Assembly (NCBI RefSeq): GCF_000428585.1
Contig: NZ_AUAF01000026.1
Coordinates: 1 to 48,191 of the forward strand
Direction of reading: 5' to 3'
DNA length: 48,191 nt
Source: Zooshikella ganghwensis DSM 15267
Lineage (GTDB): Bacteria; Pseudomonadota; Gammaproteobacteria; Pseudomonadales; Zooshikellaceae
In this document: one piece after another, positions 26,648-34,868 of the stretch
Layout of the letters: each line of letters starts with the position of its first letter
Numbering within the stretch: the first letter of the stretch is position 1
Position numbers and translations under genes: made by a program
The notes under the pieces: model-generated
What the model saw: the letters and a program-made list of their open reading frames with translations, nothing else
Database searches by the model: none
What the model was told of the DNA's origin: nothing

Positions 26648-28366
26648 ATGCAACATGAGTGGTATTATCACTGCCATAAGCCACGCACTGCTGCGGACTT
26701 ATTCAATGTTGAAAACCAACCGGTTATTCCACCAAAAGTCGTTGATAGTTTAACAATCAGTTTGTCACTCACTGTTAATGGATCAACGGTGAACATTCCA
26801 GGTGGTAATATCAAATCCGTTGATGTAGCGCTTAATCGAGCAGGGTTCCATGGTTATATTGCGTTCTGGATAGGTACAGAACGCAAAGCAGATGACGTTC
26901 TACCGTTGGTTAATAATGATGCGCTTATGCAGTTACGATTAACGATAGAACCCGCGATTGACCGTAATAAACGTATTGAGCCCTTAACCCTACAGGGTAT
27001 TGTCACTGAAAAGATGCTGGAGGAACAGCACTATCATGACATTCGTAATCAGCCCGTATTGTCGCGTTATTACCAGCTTTGGTTTAGCGATGCCGCGAGT
27101 GCATTATGGCACCAGCATTTTCCTTGTGAGTTATGGGTGAATGCTACCATGCAACAGTTAATCGATAAGCAGTTAAACCCTGCGATTAAAGTGAATTACA
27201 CGCATCAGGCATTATCAGTCAAACAACCAATGATAGCGTTAGGCTTGGCAAAAACAGATGGATATCGATTAATTCAATCGGGCCCACAAAATAACGCCAG
27301 TTTTTATGATTTTTTATTGCAGTACCTTGATAGTGTGGCTGGTCATTGGGTGTATGAGTATCAACAACAACAATACCGTATTTTAGAAAAGCTTCCAGAG
27401 CCTGCCAGTGCAGAAGGTTTTTTAGTGCATGAATTACAGCAGGTTAAAGTACATTGGCCATCGCAAACGCGTTATCAGATTCGCTTACGGAATGGTATTG
27501 CAGACGGCGCCAGTACCGATGTGTTAACACAACAACACGCATATAAGGGACTGTATCAGGATATTTTATATCGGCAACCCATTCCAAGTGCGTTAAAAGA
27601 AGTAAAACAGTACTATAATAAACAACTCACCGCTCATGGTGAGGAGCTACATATCACCTGTTGTCAGTGGCCATTGCAGACTTATTACCCTGGTTGTGTA
27701 TTTCAGATTGTTAAAACGGGTTGGGAACAAAAATCTATTTTTGCACAGCAAAAATACCGTAGTTATCAGTTACGTATTATGGTGGAGGCTGTAGATAGTG
27801 ATCAAGCCAATGATTTAGATAGTGATGTAACACAGTATGCACTGATTTATTTAATAAAGGCAGAACGCTTACAGAACTGCCGACAACGCTTTCCTGACTA
27901 TACTCCAGTCAATTATCCTATGTATGTTGAAGGCATTATTCTGAGTGAAATAGGTGATAAAAAAGAAAAAACCTATCAGTTGCATAAAAATCAGCAGACA
28001 TCACAGTATGAATATCAAGTACACATTCCACTATGGGATAAAAAAATAATGGTGTTATTTGAACCAGAGGCGTTAACACCACATTTTTTTTTCCCATTGT
28101 ACAAAGGCACACACGTATTATTGGCCATTGATTTATATCGTGCGACCATCGTTAAAGTTTTAAATTGGGGGACAGGTGTAAAACTCCCTTTTGATCCACA
28201 AGGTAATCATATTGTATTTGGTAAAAAAAACGATGATCAAACAACCGTAAAATATGATTATCAACAGAATAAACCGGTATTAAGTATCAAGCGACAAAAA
28301 GCAAAAGACACCGAATTAATACAGTTAGAAGAAGGCACACTCATTTTACAAACCGCCGAAGAATAA
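26648..28366 (+). CDS. vgrG: VgrG hub (gp27/OB-fold type) lacking the beta-helix spike
   Basis: A 572-aa protein. Residues ~30-400 look like the gp27-type hub (IPGGNIKSVDVALNRAGFHG, LTLQGIVTEKMLEEQHYHD, FYDFLLQYLDSVAGHWVYEY). An OB-fold/gp5-type segment follows, about 420-530 (YVEGIILSEIGDKKEKTYQ, then YQVHIPLWDKKIMVLFEP, VLLAIDLYRATIVKVLNWG). The protein ends about 40 residues later with no long Gly/Val beta-helix, unlike classical VgrG. The missing needle is probably supplied by the 129-aa protein at 22017. GAGGAAATCGGTC precedes the ATG. The DUF4280 tip gene follows 50 bases later. Confidence 0.82.
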   Translation: MQHEWYYHCHKPRTAADLFNVENQPVIPPKVVDSLTISLSLTVNGSTVNIPGGNIKSVDVALNRAGFHGYIAFWIGTERKADDVLPLVNNDALMQLRLTIEPAIDRNKRIEPLTLQGIVTEKMLEEQHYHDIRNQPVLSRYYQLWFSDAASALWHQHFPCELWVNATMQQLIDKQLNPAIKVNYTHQALSVKQPMIALGLAKTDGYRLIQSGPQNNASFYDFLLQYLDSVAGHWVYEYQQQQYRILEKLPEPASAEGFLVHELQQVKVHWPSQTRYQIRLRNGIADGASTDVLTQQHAYKGLYQDILYRQPIPSALKEVKQYYNKQLTAHGEELHITCCQWPLQTYYPGCVFQIVKTGWEQKSIFAQQKYRSYQLRIMVEAVDSDQANDLDSDVTQYALIYLIKAERLQNCRQRFPDYTPVNYPMYVEGIILSEIGDKKEKTYQLHKNQQTSQYEYQVHIPLWDKKIMVLFEPEALTPHFFFPLYKGTHVLLAIDLYRATIVKVLNWGTGVKLPFDPQGNHIVFGKKNDDQTTVKYDYQQNKPVLSIKRQKAKDTELIQLEEGTLILQTAEE

Positions 28367-28416
28367 TTATTTAAAACCCAATCTCACGATAACAGTTAAA
28401 CGAGCTGAGAAACATT

Positions 28417-28809
28417 ATGCCTAAATGTGTATGCATGGGGGCCACAATGCAATGTCCCTTTGGCGATATTCCTGCACCACTCACGGTAACACCACAAAAT
28501 CGTGTTCTGGAAGGTGCAGTACCAGCCGCGAATATCTTAGACCATAAACCGTTAATGAATATTCCCACCTTTGGTTTATGTAAATCGTTGGCAAATCCTG
28601 CGACCGCCGCCGCGACTGCCGCCGCATGGGGGGTATTGACGCCTATGCCATGTATTCCGGCCACGGTTGCTCCCTGGGTACCCGGAGATCCTACCGTGCT
28701 ATTAGCAGGTTCACCCATTTTAACGCAAGACAGCAAACTGATGTGTATGTGGGGTGGCGTTATTCAAATTAATCAACCTGGACAAATAGAAGTAGAGGCC
28801 GTTAGATGA
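28417..28809 (+). CDS. PAAR-like tip protein (DUF4280)
   Basis: A 130-aa protein of the DUF4280 PAAR-like family that sharpens the VgrG spike. It has the family's Cys/Pro landmarks: CVCMGATMQCPFGDIPAPL, the AANILDHKPLMNIPTFGLCKSLANP segment, the PMPCIPATVAPWVPGD segment and CMWGGVIQINQPGQ. No C-terminal toxin domain is attached, so it is a naked tip. Its stop overlaps the next ATG by four bases (ATGA), coupling it to the membrane protein at 28806. Confidence 0.87.
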   Translation: MPKCVCMGATMQCPFGDIPAPLTVTPQNRVLEGAVPAANILDHKPLMNIPTFGLCKSLANPATAAATAAAWGVLTPMPCIPATVAPWVPGDPTVLLAGSPILTQDSKLMCMWGGVIQINQPGQIEVEAVR

Positions 28810-29624
28810 ATAAATCAGCATTTACGACAGGAATCGTTCTGGTTGTGATCAGTTTAATTAGTGCAGAAACCTTTATCTTGTTGCGAACGATTGTACAATT
28901 AGAAACAATGGTTTCAGATGCCATGTTAGCAGCACTAGGAAAATTATGTCTTATTGCTGCTGCTGTTATTTTTTTAGCGCTCGTCATTTATATGTTGTAC
29001 AGCTATATCAAAGCGTATCAAGGTTACCACCGAAAATTAATTATTATCGGTCATGATCAACCCGATAGTAATCAACTGACGAAGCTATACAGCCAAAAAT
29101 ATGGCGATGAAGTCGTAGAGCCTGTTATTGTACCTAGTTCATTTATTGGTAATGTATTGCCAAAAACCAGGCTCCAATTACAGCGTGTCAGAGGCTCATG
29201 GTTTTTCCCAACGGCCCATATTATGGTGACGTTTAATGCTAAACACTTGCAAACACTCAGTGATGAAGAATTACGCACGCATTTACATGATATTCGTGCC
29301 ATTCTTAAAGATTTAACGTGGTGGCAAAAAGATGCAAGACTACTTGTGGTTGTACATAATATGGAATGTTTTGAGGGGTATCACCTTTTTGAAAAATATG
29401 GTATCGAAGATACTCCGTGTTGGCAGTTAGGTCACGGACAACAATTCAGTCATGAATTTGAATATTTCCGCACTGAAGCACTTCATAAACAAACGAAAAT
29501 GAGTGCGAAAGATTTTATAGCATTGGTTAGCTTTTTTTACACAGCAGAATGCGCTATTCGAGCTATTGATACCACATTCAACCACTTTAATCCATTGGCA
29601 CACAATAATTATATAACCCGCTAA
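28806..29624 (+). CDS. Two-helix membrane protein, possibly a reduced TssM/IcmF
   Basis: A 272-aa protein. Two hydrophobic helices (about 6-30 and 43-68, LCLIAAAVIFLALVIYMLYS) make a hairpin, followed by a cytoplasmic domain. In that domain PTAHIMVTFNAKHLQTLSDE, LRTHLHDIRAILKDL and LLVVVHNMECFEGYHLF resemble the part of TssM/IcmF just before and at its TKxDLxxGFxxFF motif. The P-loop found in many TssM proteins is absent (LIIIGHDQPDSN at that place) and the ~700-aa periplasmic part is missing. It could be a cut-down TssM anchoring the soluble TssL/DotU protein, or an unrelated T6SS membrane protein. The assignment rests on weak similarity and context. Confidence 0.45.
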   Translation: MNKSAFTTGIVLVVISLISAETFILLRTIVQLETMVSDAMLAALGKLCLIAAAVIFLALVIYMLYSYIKAYQGYHRKLIIIGHDQPDSNQLTKLYSQKYGDEVVEPVIVPSSFIGNVLPKTRLQLQRVRGSWFFPTAHIMVTFNAKHLQTLSDEELRTHLHDIRAILKDLTWWQKDARLLVVVHNMECFEGYHLFEKYGIEDTPCWQLGHGQQFSHEFEYFRTEALHKQTKMSAKDFIALVSFFYTAECAIRAIDTTFNHFNPLAHNNYITR

Positions 29625-29676
29625 CTCTTGAATATTAACGAGTAATACGATATCTCACCTGGTGGGAGTATGATCA

Positions 29677-31617
29677 ATGAATTTCGACCAGCTAAAATCA
29701 GATTTTATTAACACGTTGCACGTTAAAGGTGGGTTGGATAACGTATCGCCGGCACAGGCCAAACAGGTTAATGCTGCATTTCAGCAATATGCAATTGAAG
29801 CTTTTTATCAAGACTTAAATAAAAAAGCCAAAGTGGAAGCCACACATTTAGCTAAAGTAGTTCGTGCCGTTAATCGCCATGATGCGCATGTTGCACAAGT
29901 GACGAGCTTTATGACGGAGCTACTCATCAGTGGTATTAAAACTATACCCGCAATTGGTGGTTTTGCGGGTCTTGTTCATAAAATGATTAATAACCCATTA
30001 TCAGGCACCTGGCAGGTGGTGCGTTGCGGTTTTGGTAATGAACGTTTTGGTACTGATGGGTTTAACTTGTTTGGTGATGCTAAAAACAATGTGTGGTCTC
30101 CACTAACATATAACACCAGTAACCCTGATGGTGCTTATGGTTTAAGTGGCATGAATCTGAGTACGGGTAATGCTACGCTGTTTCAAAGTGATCAGCGTAA
30201 ACGTTTTGAGCAATTTGAGAGTGAGTTAGCTAATCTGATCAGTCCTGTGATCAGTGATAAGCTCGGCATAAAAAATATTCATGGTGCTTTTAAAAAAACA
30301 CCCATAGAATTAAAACAACAACCTCACTTTAACGCTGGCGATTATACCACAGACGCTTCGGTTAGAGTCTATTTGGCTTATCAACGCCGGCCTAAGTATT
30401 TTTTCTTCCGTGCGCTCAGCAGTATCATTTTAGTAGATATTAATGATCATGATGGTATTAAGGATATTCTGTCAGGGAGTTTTTTAAATGATGAGGGTAT
30501 CATCGTTGACCGAGATGAACTTAAAAAACGTGTTAGCACTCTGGGTAAAACATATATTTCAAAACATAGTCCGGTATACCATATCCTGTATAAATCCAGT
30601 GATACAATACAAGCCGTGTATAAACAGTGTTTGGCAGAAAAAGGGCGATTGCAGATAAGTGATAAGCAGGCAATTAATTCAATTATCACACCGGTTCGAT
30701 TGAGTGAAACGCTTTTAGTAAAAGTAAAATATTTGAGTTATTGGGAGCCACTGGTAGGCCACCGATTTTTCAGCTCAGCGCTGGATACCTTGGTTAAATC
30801 AATGATTGAAAAACATTACCGGTTTTCCATGAGCTTATCCATGTCAAATATCGGACAACGGTTAGCAATATGCTTGGCATTTTGTGAGGAGTTGTTACTC
30901 AGTTATTTAGGTACAACAAAAATGAGTCTATTACCGCCCACTGCGTTATATCTGGATGCTGTTAGTTACGTTATTGATGATTGTGCAGCCAGTGCGGCGG
31001 ACTTAATGCATAAAAATAATAATACCGAACGCCAAAAATGGCGAGATTGGTTTTATCTGTTTTTGCTTAAGCTACCGGAAGTGAATGTATTTTTTGATCG
31101 TTGTCAACAACAAGGGCTTCTGAATCAACATAAAACGTTTTCAGGTAAACAAGTGGTGGGCTTAAGTCCACTCGTTAACCCAAATTTATTAGGTGTCGAA
31201 TTTAGCCCCTATCCACGAAAAACACTGACTTTTGATGGGATTGGACAACACGAATCTGAGATAAAACAGTATTTAGCTCCCATTGTAGTACCGGCGAGTG
31301 ATAAACTGAAACGACCTAGTTGGGAAAAATATGCCGCAGCACATGATCGGGTTTATAAGCCTATTGAAATTGATGGTAAATCGTCAATTCCGTTATGGGA
31401 AGACATTGTGTTATCGGTAGACAAAAAAGAACACTATATCGAATCGGTACAGAACCCATGGGCACGGTATAAAACCTTTTACGATTTGATACAGTACAGT
31501 GGTGAAATCAATCTAGATGAATTAAAGCTGTTAATTAAAGGACAGCATGAAGTGATTAAAGCCATTTTATGCCATACCGGTATGCGTAAAGAAGTAATGA
31601 GTAAAACAAATAAATAA
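29677..31617 (+). CDS. Large T6SS-linked protein of unknown function
   Basis: A 646-aa protein, last gene of the cluster, behind GGGAG 8 bases from the ATG and 52 bases after the membrane protein. I recognise no family. Visible features are an N-terminal helical region, an amphipathic hydrophobic helix (about 85-115, LLISGIKTIPAIGGFAGLVHKM) that could insert into a membrane, a Gly/Asn-rich stretch (NERFGTDGFNLFGDAKNN) and a long C-terminal half with Tyr and Trp. There is no signal peptide. A cargo or effector, or a structural component specific to this T6SS type, are both open. It does not look like the missing TssM periplasmic part. Confidence 0.6.
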   Translation: MNFDQLKSDFINTLHVKGGLDNVSPAQAKQVNAAFQQYAIEAFYQDLNKKAKVEATHLAKVVRAVNRHDAHVAQVTSFMTELLISGIKTIPAIGGFAGLVHKMINNPLSGTWQVVRCGFGNERFGTDGFNLFGDAKNNVWSPLTYNTSNPDGAYGLSGMNLSTGNATLFQSDQRKRFEQFESELANLISPVISDKLGIKNIHGAFKKTPIELKQQPHFNAGDYTTDASVRVYLAYQRRPKYFFFRALSSIILVDINDHDGIKDILSGSFLNDEGIIVDRDELKKRVSTLGKTYISKHSPVYHILYKSSDTIQAVYKQCLAEKGRLQISDKQAINSIITPVRLSETLLVKVKYLSYWEPLVGHRFFSSALDTLVKSMIEKHYRFSMSLSMSNIGQRLAICLAFCEELLLSYLGTTKMSLLPPTALYLDAVSYVIDDCAASAADLMHKNNNTERQKWRDWFYLFLLKLPEVNVFFDRCQQQGLLNQHKTFSGKQVVGLSPLVNPNLLGVEFSPYPRKTLTFDGIGQHESEIKQYLAPIVVPASDKLKRPSWEKYAAAHDRVYKPIEIDGKSSIPLWEDIVLSVDKKEHYIESVQNPWARYKTFYDLIQYSGEINLDELKLLIKGQHEVIKAILCHTGMRKEVMSKTNK

Positions 31618-31757
31618 AGCCAAAAAATATATACCCATAAAGAAGCATGACATAATATGTTATCCTATTAAAAACGTTGGTTACTATTACTTGTCTTAAC
31701 GCACCAGTTTAACCCTGAAAAAATGAATTGCTCTGGGTAGAGTGATGCTTATTATTT

Positions 31758-31791
31758 CCCTCCCCTTAAAAAGGGGAGGGTTAGGGTGGGG
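31758..31791 (+). repeat. REP-like GC palindrome, copy A
   Basis: A perfect 10-bp stem, CCCTCCCCTT/AAGGGGAGGG (31758-31767, 31771-31780) with an AAA loop, is followed by TTAGGGTGGGG. It is the same element as the copy at 35975-36008 in the opposite direction and the variant at 35898-35932. It overlaps the longest possible start (GTG 31786) of the lipase gene, so that start is unlikely. Confidence 0.85.
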
Positions 31792-31893
31792 ATATTATTC
31801 TATATTAAAGCTGAGTCGTTGCGGTATACCCCAACCTTTTCATTTCCTCTACAAGAGGAATGCTTTTATGTAAATATTAAGGAAGTAAACCTG

Positions 31894-32502
31894 GTGAATA
31901 ATGCCATACATGGAGCGTTAGCGCATTTATGTGTTGATGTCCAAGCACAGCCCACATTTTCACATAATGACTTTAAGCTATTAGTTAAGCCCTTTACACA
32001 TTGTCAAGCACTTGTCGTTGGCTACGGTTGTAGTCATTTATTGTATAAACAGCAAAAAATGTTACGTGGCTGGCAACGGGTTATGTATTCCCCCGGGTGG
32101 TATTGGCAGATAAACAATAACTATAAACAGTTTAATGAACAGCAACGGTATTTATTACCACTTTTAACTAATACCCTGGACCGATCAAAACCAGTTGTAT
32201 TAGCAGGGCATTCAACAGGTGCCAGTATCAGTTTGATGTTGTCGGAGGAATTACTTAAACATAATTTTATTATACAAGAATGGGTAGGTTTTGGTTGTCC
32301 ACGTATGTATAAAGGTCAACAGTATTGGCAAGGTTTTCCCTTGACCAGTTATCAATACGGGAATGATATTGTTCCCTTACAGCTCCCTATTAAATGGCCT
32401 TTTCAACAACCGGTTAAACTAACTAAAGTGGGGTGTGGTTTTAATATAAAGCCTAATTGGGGAGATCATCAGTTAGAGAATTATGTGAATGCGTTAAATT
32501 AA
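31894..32502 (+). CDS. Lipase class 3-like hydrolase, candidate T6SS effector
   Basis: About 202 aa from the GTG at 31894, which has AAGGAA 10 bases upstream. A longer frame starts at GTG 31786 but lies inside a REP-like repeat. The nucleophile motif GHSTGAS (G-x-S-x-G, Ser near residue 107) and the later YGNDIVPLQLP (Asp) and WGDHQLENY (His) give the lipase_3 Ser-Asp-His order. No signal peptide is present, as for a T6SS-delivered phospholipase or an intracellular lipase. It sits about 280 bases behind the last T6SS gene; no obvious immunity gene (small lipoprotein or periplasmic protein) follows. The effector role is inference. Confidence 0.7.
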   Translation: MNNAIHGALAHLCVDVQAQPTFSHNDFKLLVKPFTHCQALVVGYGCSHLLYKQQKMLRGWQRVMYSPGWYWQINNNYKQFNEQQRYLLPLLTNTLDRSKPVVLAGHSTGASISLMLSEELLKHNFIIQEWVGFGCPRMYKGQQYWQGFPLTSYQYGNDIVPLQLPIKWPFQQPVKLTKVGCGFNIKPNWGDHQLENYVNALN

Positions 32503-32592
32503 AAAATAAAATTTAATTGGTATTTGAAAGGTGTCTATGAAAAATATAATATATAATTTCTTTGTTATTAAAAATTAAATACATTCTATCTA

Positions 32593-33503
32593 ATGTTGAA
32601 TCTGCTGGAAATTATTGCATCTGATACAATCATTAATCAGGCATTTACATGGTTGTGTAAAAGACGCGAAAATGGCCATCATAATGATGATATCTGGCAC
32701 TTACGCTTCCATTGGCAACAGTTAAAACCTGTTATTCAACAAGCGTTAATCAATGAAGACTATCAATTTAGTCCATGCCAAGCGGTATCAACAAAAACGG
32801 TGACTATCTCCCACTGGTCAGCACAGGATGCACTGGTATTAAAAGCCATAGCGTTGGTGCTGTCGGAGGAATTAAAACCTAAACTCAGTCAACACTGTTT
32901 TAACTGGAGCAGCTTGAGGTATTAATTGACGATACACGTGTTATTGCATTAATAAGTCGTATGCTTGATCGGATAGATGATGTGAATGGATATTTAATGA
33001 GTGCCACACAAGGTATTACTAAAAGCTGCCCATTATCACCTTTATTAGGTGCCATTTATCTTTCACCTCTTGATGAAGCGTTAGAAAATTTTGCAAAAAA
33101 AGATCAAGCCATTTATGTACATTTTATGGATGACTGGGTTTTGCTTTGTAAAACACGGCACCAATTACGTAATGCAGTGAAAACAATGAATGTCGTATTA
33201 AATAAATTAAAGGTAACCAAACACACTTTTAAAACGTTTATAGGTAGAATGATTAAAGGGTTTGATTTTTTAGGCAATCGACTAAATACATCAGTCAACG
33301 TTTTACACATCGCCTGGATGACCTGGGTTAATCATAAAAACAAAGTGGCTCAGCTTTATGAGCAAGGTGCTGATTTATTGAGCATCGAGCGCTATGTTAA
33401 GCGATGGTTAACGTGGGTGAAAGGTGGTTTGAGATTTGATGTAGAGCTGGCTGATAGGCTATTTCTTGAGGCTAGTGGGGCTGGCTTTTTGCTGAGAAAG
33501 TGA
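32593..33503 (+). pseudogene. Reverse transcriptase, degraded by internal deletion
   Basis: Two frames belong to one reverse transcriptase of the non-LTR/group II-like class. The first (32593-32925) gives the start FTWLCKRRENGHHNDDIWHL, then HWSAQDALVLKAIALVL, and stops. The second (from about 32911 on, ATG 32961) continues with TQGITKSCPLSPLLGAIYL, the catalytic box HFMDDWVLL and FKTFIGRMIKGFDFLGN. Missing between them is the stretch with the first catalytic Asp (usually RTDVKSYYASIDH in such proteins), so roughly 70 residues were deleted and the frame lost. It is inactive. Its position at the T6SS edge marks a site of past insertion or rearrangement. Confidence 0.8.
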
Positions 33504-33608
33504 AAAGTGGATGTCTCTTTTTTTCTTTTTATGCAAGATGAATAGATTGATAATTACTTTATGAAAAAATATATCTTAGGTTAATAACACTTGACTAAGG
33601 GACATATT

Positions 33609-34436
33609 ATGGCGGGTAAAAATTATGATTGGTTTGGCCCAATCTCAAGTCTAAATAGCTGCTTACAAATGCCAAACCGTTATACAATAAAAGACTTATA
33701 CGATCCCAGGCGTTGGAGACTTAATCCCTTGAATATATATGAAGGTGTGCAAAATCTTCGAGAAGAGAGTGCCACACGGTCAAATTACCATACCAGCTCG
33801 AAACATGGTGCGCATAATACACTAACCGATGCAATGGCAAGAGTTTTTCCAAGGCCTACATCAGATCGTAGGCCTATGAGTTGTATGAATAACAAATATA
33901 CGGACGAACCTGTTGACTATCAGGGACGTCAAGGAAGGTTTAATTCAGAAGCATGGGAAGCATATTCTTGGAGGATTGCAAAGAGGTGGTTTGAAGTGGG
34001 CATGCCAAATGATTGGAGCGTTAAGTGGTGCCATCGTAAACCTAACAATGATAATCCGCACAGCTCATGGAATTCTTGGTTATTGTTTCCAAATGCTGAC
34101 GTAGGGATAAGTATCGAAAATAACGGACATATAGGTAATACTATCATTACAGAAGTTTCATGTGCTAAAGTGGCTATAAACTATATGCCCTCCGATGATG
34201 GAACCCATGGTAATACCATAGATGCATGGAACGGTCAAATGTTTCCATGTCATCGACCAGCAGATAATGGTGATGCACCAGTTAGACTAGATGATAGAGT
34301 AACATTAAGATGTACAAATCTAGTCGGAACAGTTCAGCCAGGCCACATAGGTATTCGATTTAATGGTTATATATTGGAAATAATACCTCCAACCGGAGCA
34401 CTAGACTACTTAAAGTACTGTTTAGGTGCCTCATGA
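33609..34436 (+). CDS. Hypothetical protein, unknown function
   Basis: About 275 aa from the ATG at 33609, which has AAGGGAC 8 bases upstream; an in-frame TTG at 33591 is less likely. There is no signal peptide or transmembrane helix. It is rich in Asn, Trp, Tyr, Arg and His; the middle (WSVKWCHRKPNNDNPHSSWN, then WLLFPNADVGISIENNGHIG) and the end (VTLRCTNLVGTVQPGHIGIR) look beta-rich, but I recognise no domain. It lies alone between the dead reverse transcriptase and a 430-base gap. Being close to the T6SS cluster it could be cargo, but nothing in the sequence shows this. Confidence 0.6.
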   Translation: MAGKNYDWFGPISSLNSCLQMPNRYTIKDLYDPRRWRLNPLNIYEGVQNLREESATRSNYHTSSKHGAHNTLTDAMARVFPRPTSDRRPMSCMNNKYTDEPVDYQGRQGRFNSEAWEAYSWRIAKRWFEVGMPNDWSVKWCHRKPNNDNPHSSWNSWLLFPNADVGISIENNGHIGNTIITEVSCAKVAINYMPSDDGTHGNTIDAWNGQMFPCHRPADNGDAPVRLDDRVTLRCTNLVGTVQPGHIGIRFNGYILEIIPPTGALDYLKYCLGAS

Positions 34437-34868
34437 TTAATGAGGGAATGATATGTTTTTCACATCGGTTGAAAAAGCACGGTATGGAAGGGGACAGCCA
34501 CTATTTTATAATAATTAATTCCGCTTAATCGTGCCTCGCGCACGCGACAGATACTTAAACAGTGGGCGAGCGTAGGAGGACCGGATTCTACTTTTCAGTG
34601 TTAATTAAACAAACACGCGAGCAGGACCAAATTGGACAGTGCCTCTCATTGAAAATAAAAATCTACAAATGACTCACGATGATAAAACTTTGTATATGAA
34701 AACCTTAAGTAATAATTCACTAAACTACAACAGACAAAAGAACTAAAATCAGCAAGTTTTATTTAAGAGATAACACGGCTTAATAAATACAATTGTTACC
34801 TGTAAAATAAATTCTTTACAATATTATGTGACGAATATAACGATAAAATCAAATAAAGGGCGAACAAA
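34437..34868. other. Intergenic, possible mobile-element remnant
   Basis: 430 bases without a gene. The middle (about 34480-34650) is more GC-rich than its surroundings and contains GGGGACAGCCAC and, further on, TTGGACAGTGCC, the kind of short repeated GGACAG sequence often seen beside IS200/REP-type transposases. No transposase is left, so this is only a suggestion. Confidence 0.3.

Noticed and set aside
28371-28736. 121-codon antisense frame over the DUF4280 gene
   Set aside because: Shadow of the PAAR-like gene, whose own frame carries the full family pattern.
31786-31893. Longer lipase start at GTG 31786
   Set aside because: It lies inside a REP-like repeat and has no ribosome site; GTG 31894 has AAGGAA at good spacing.
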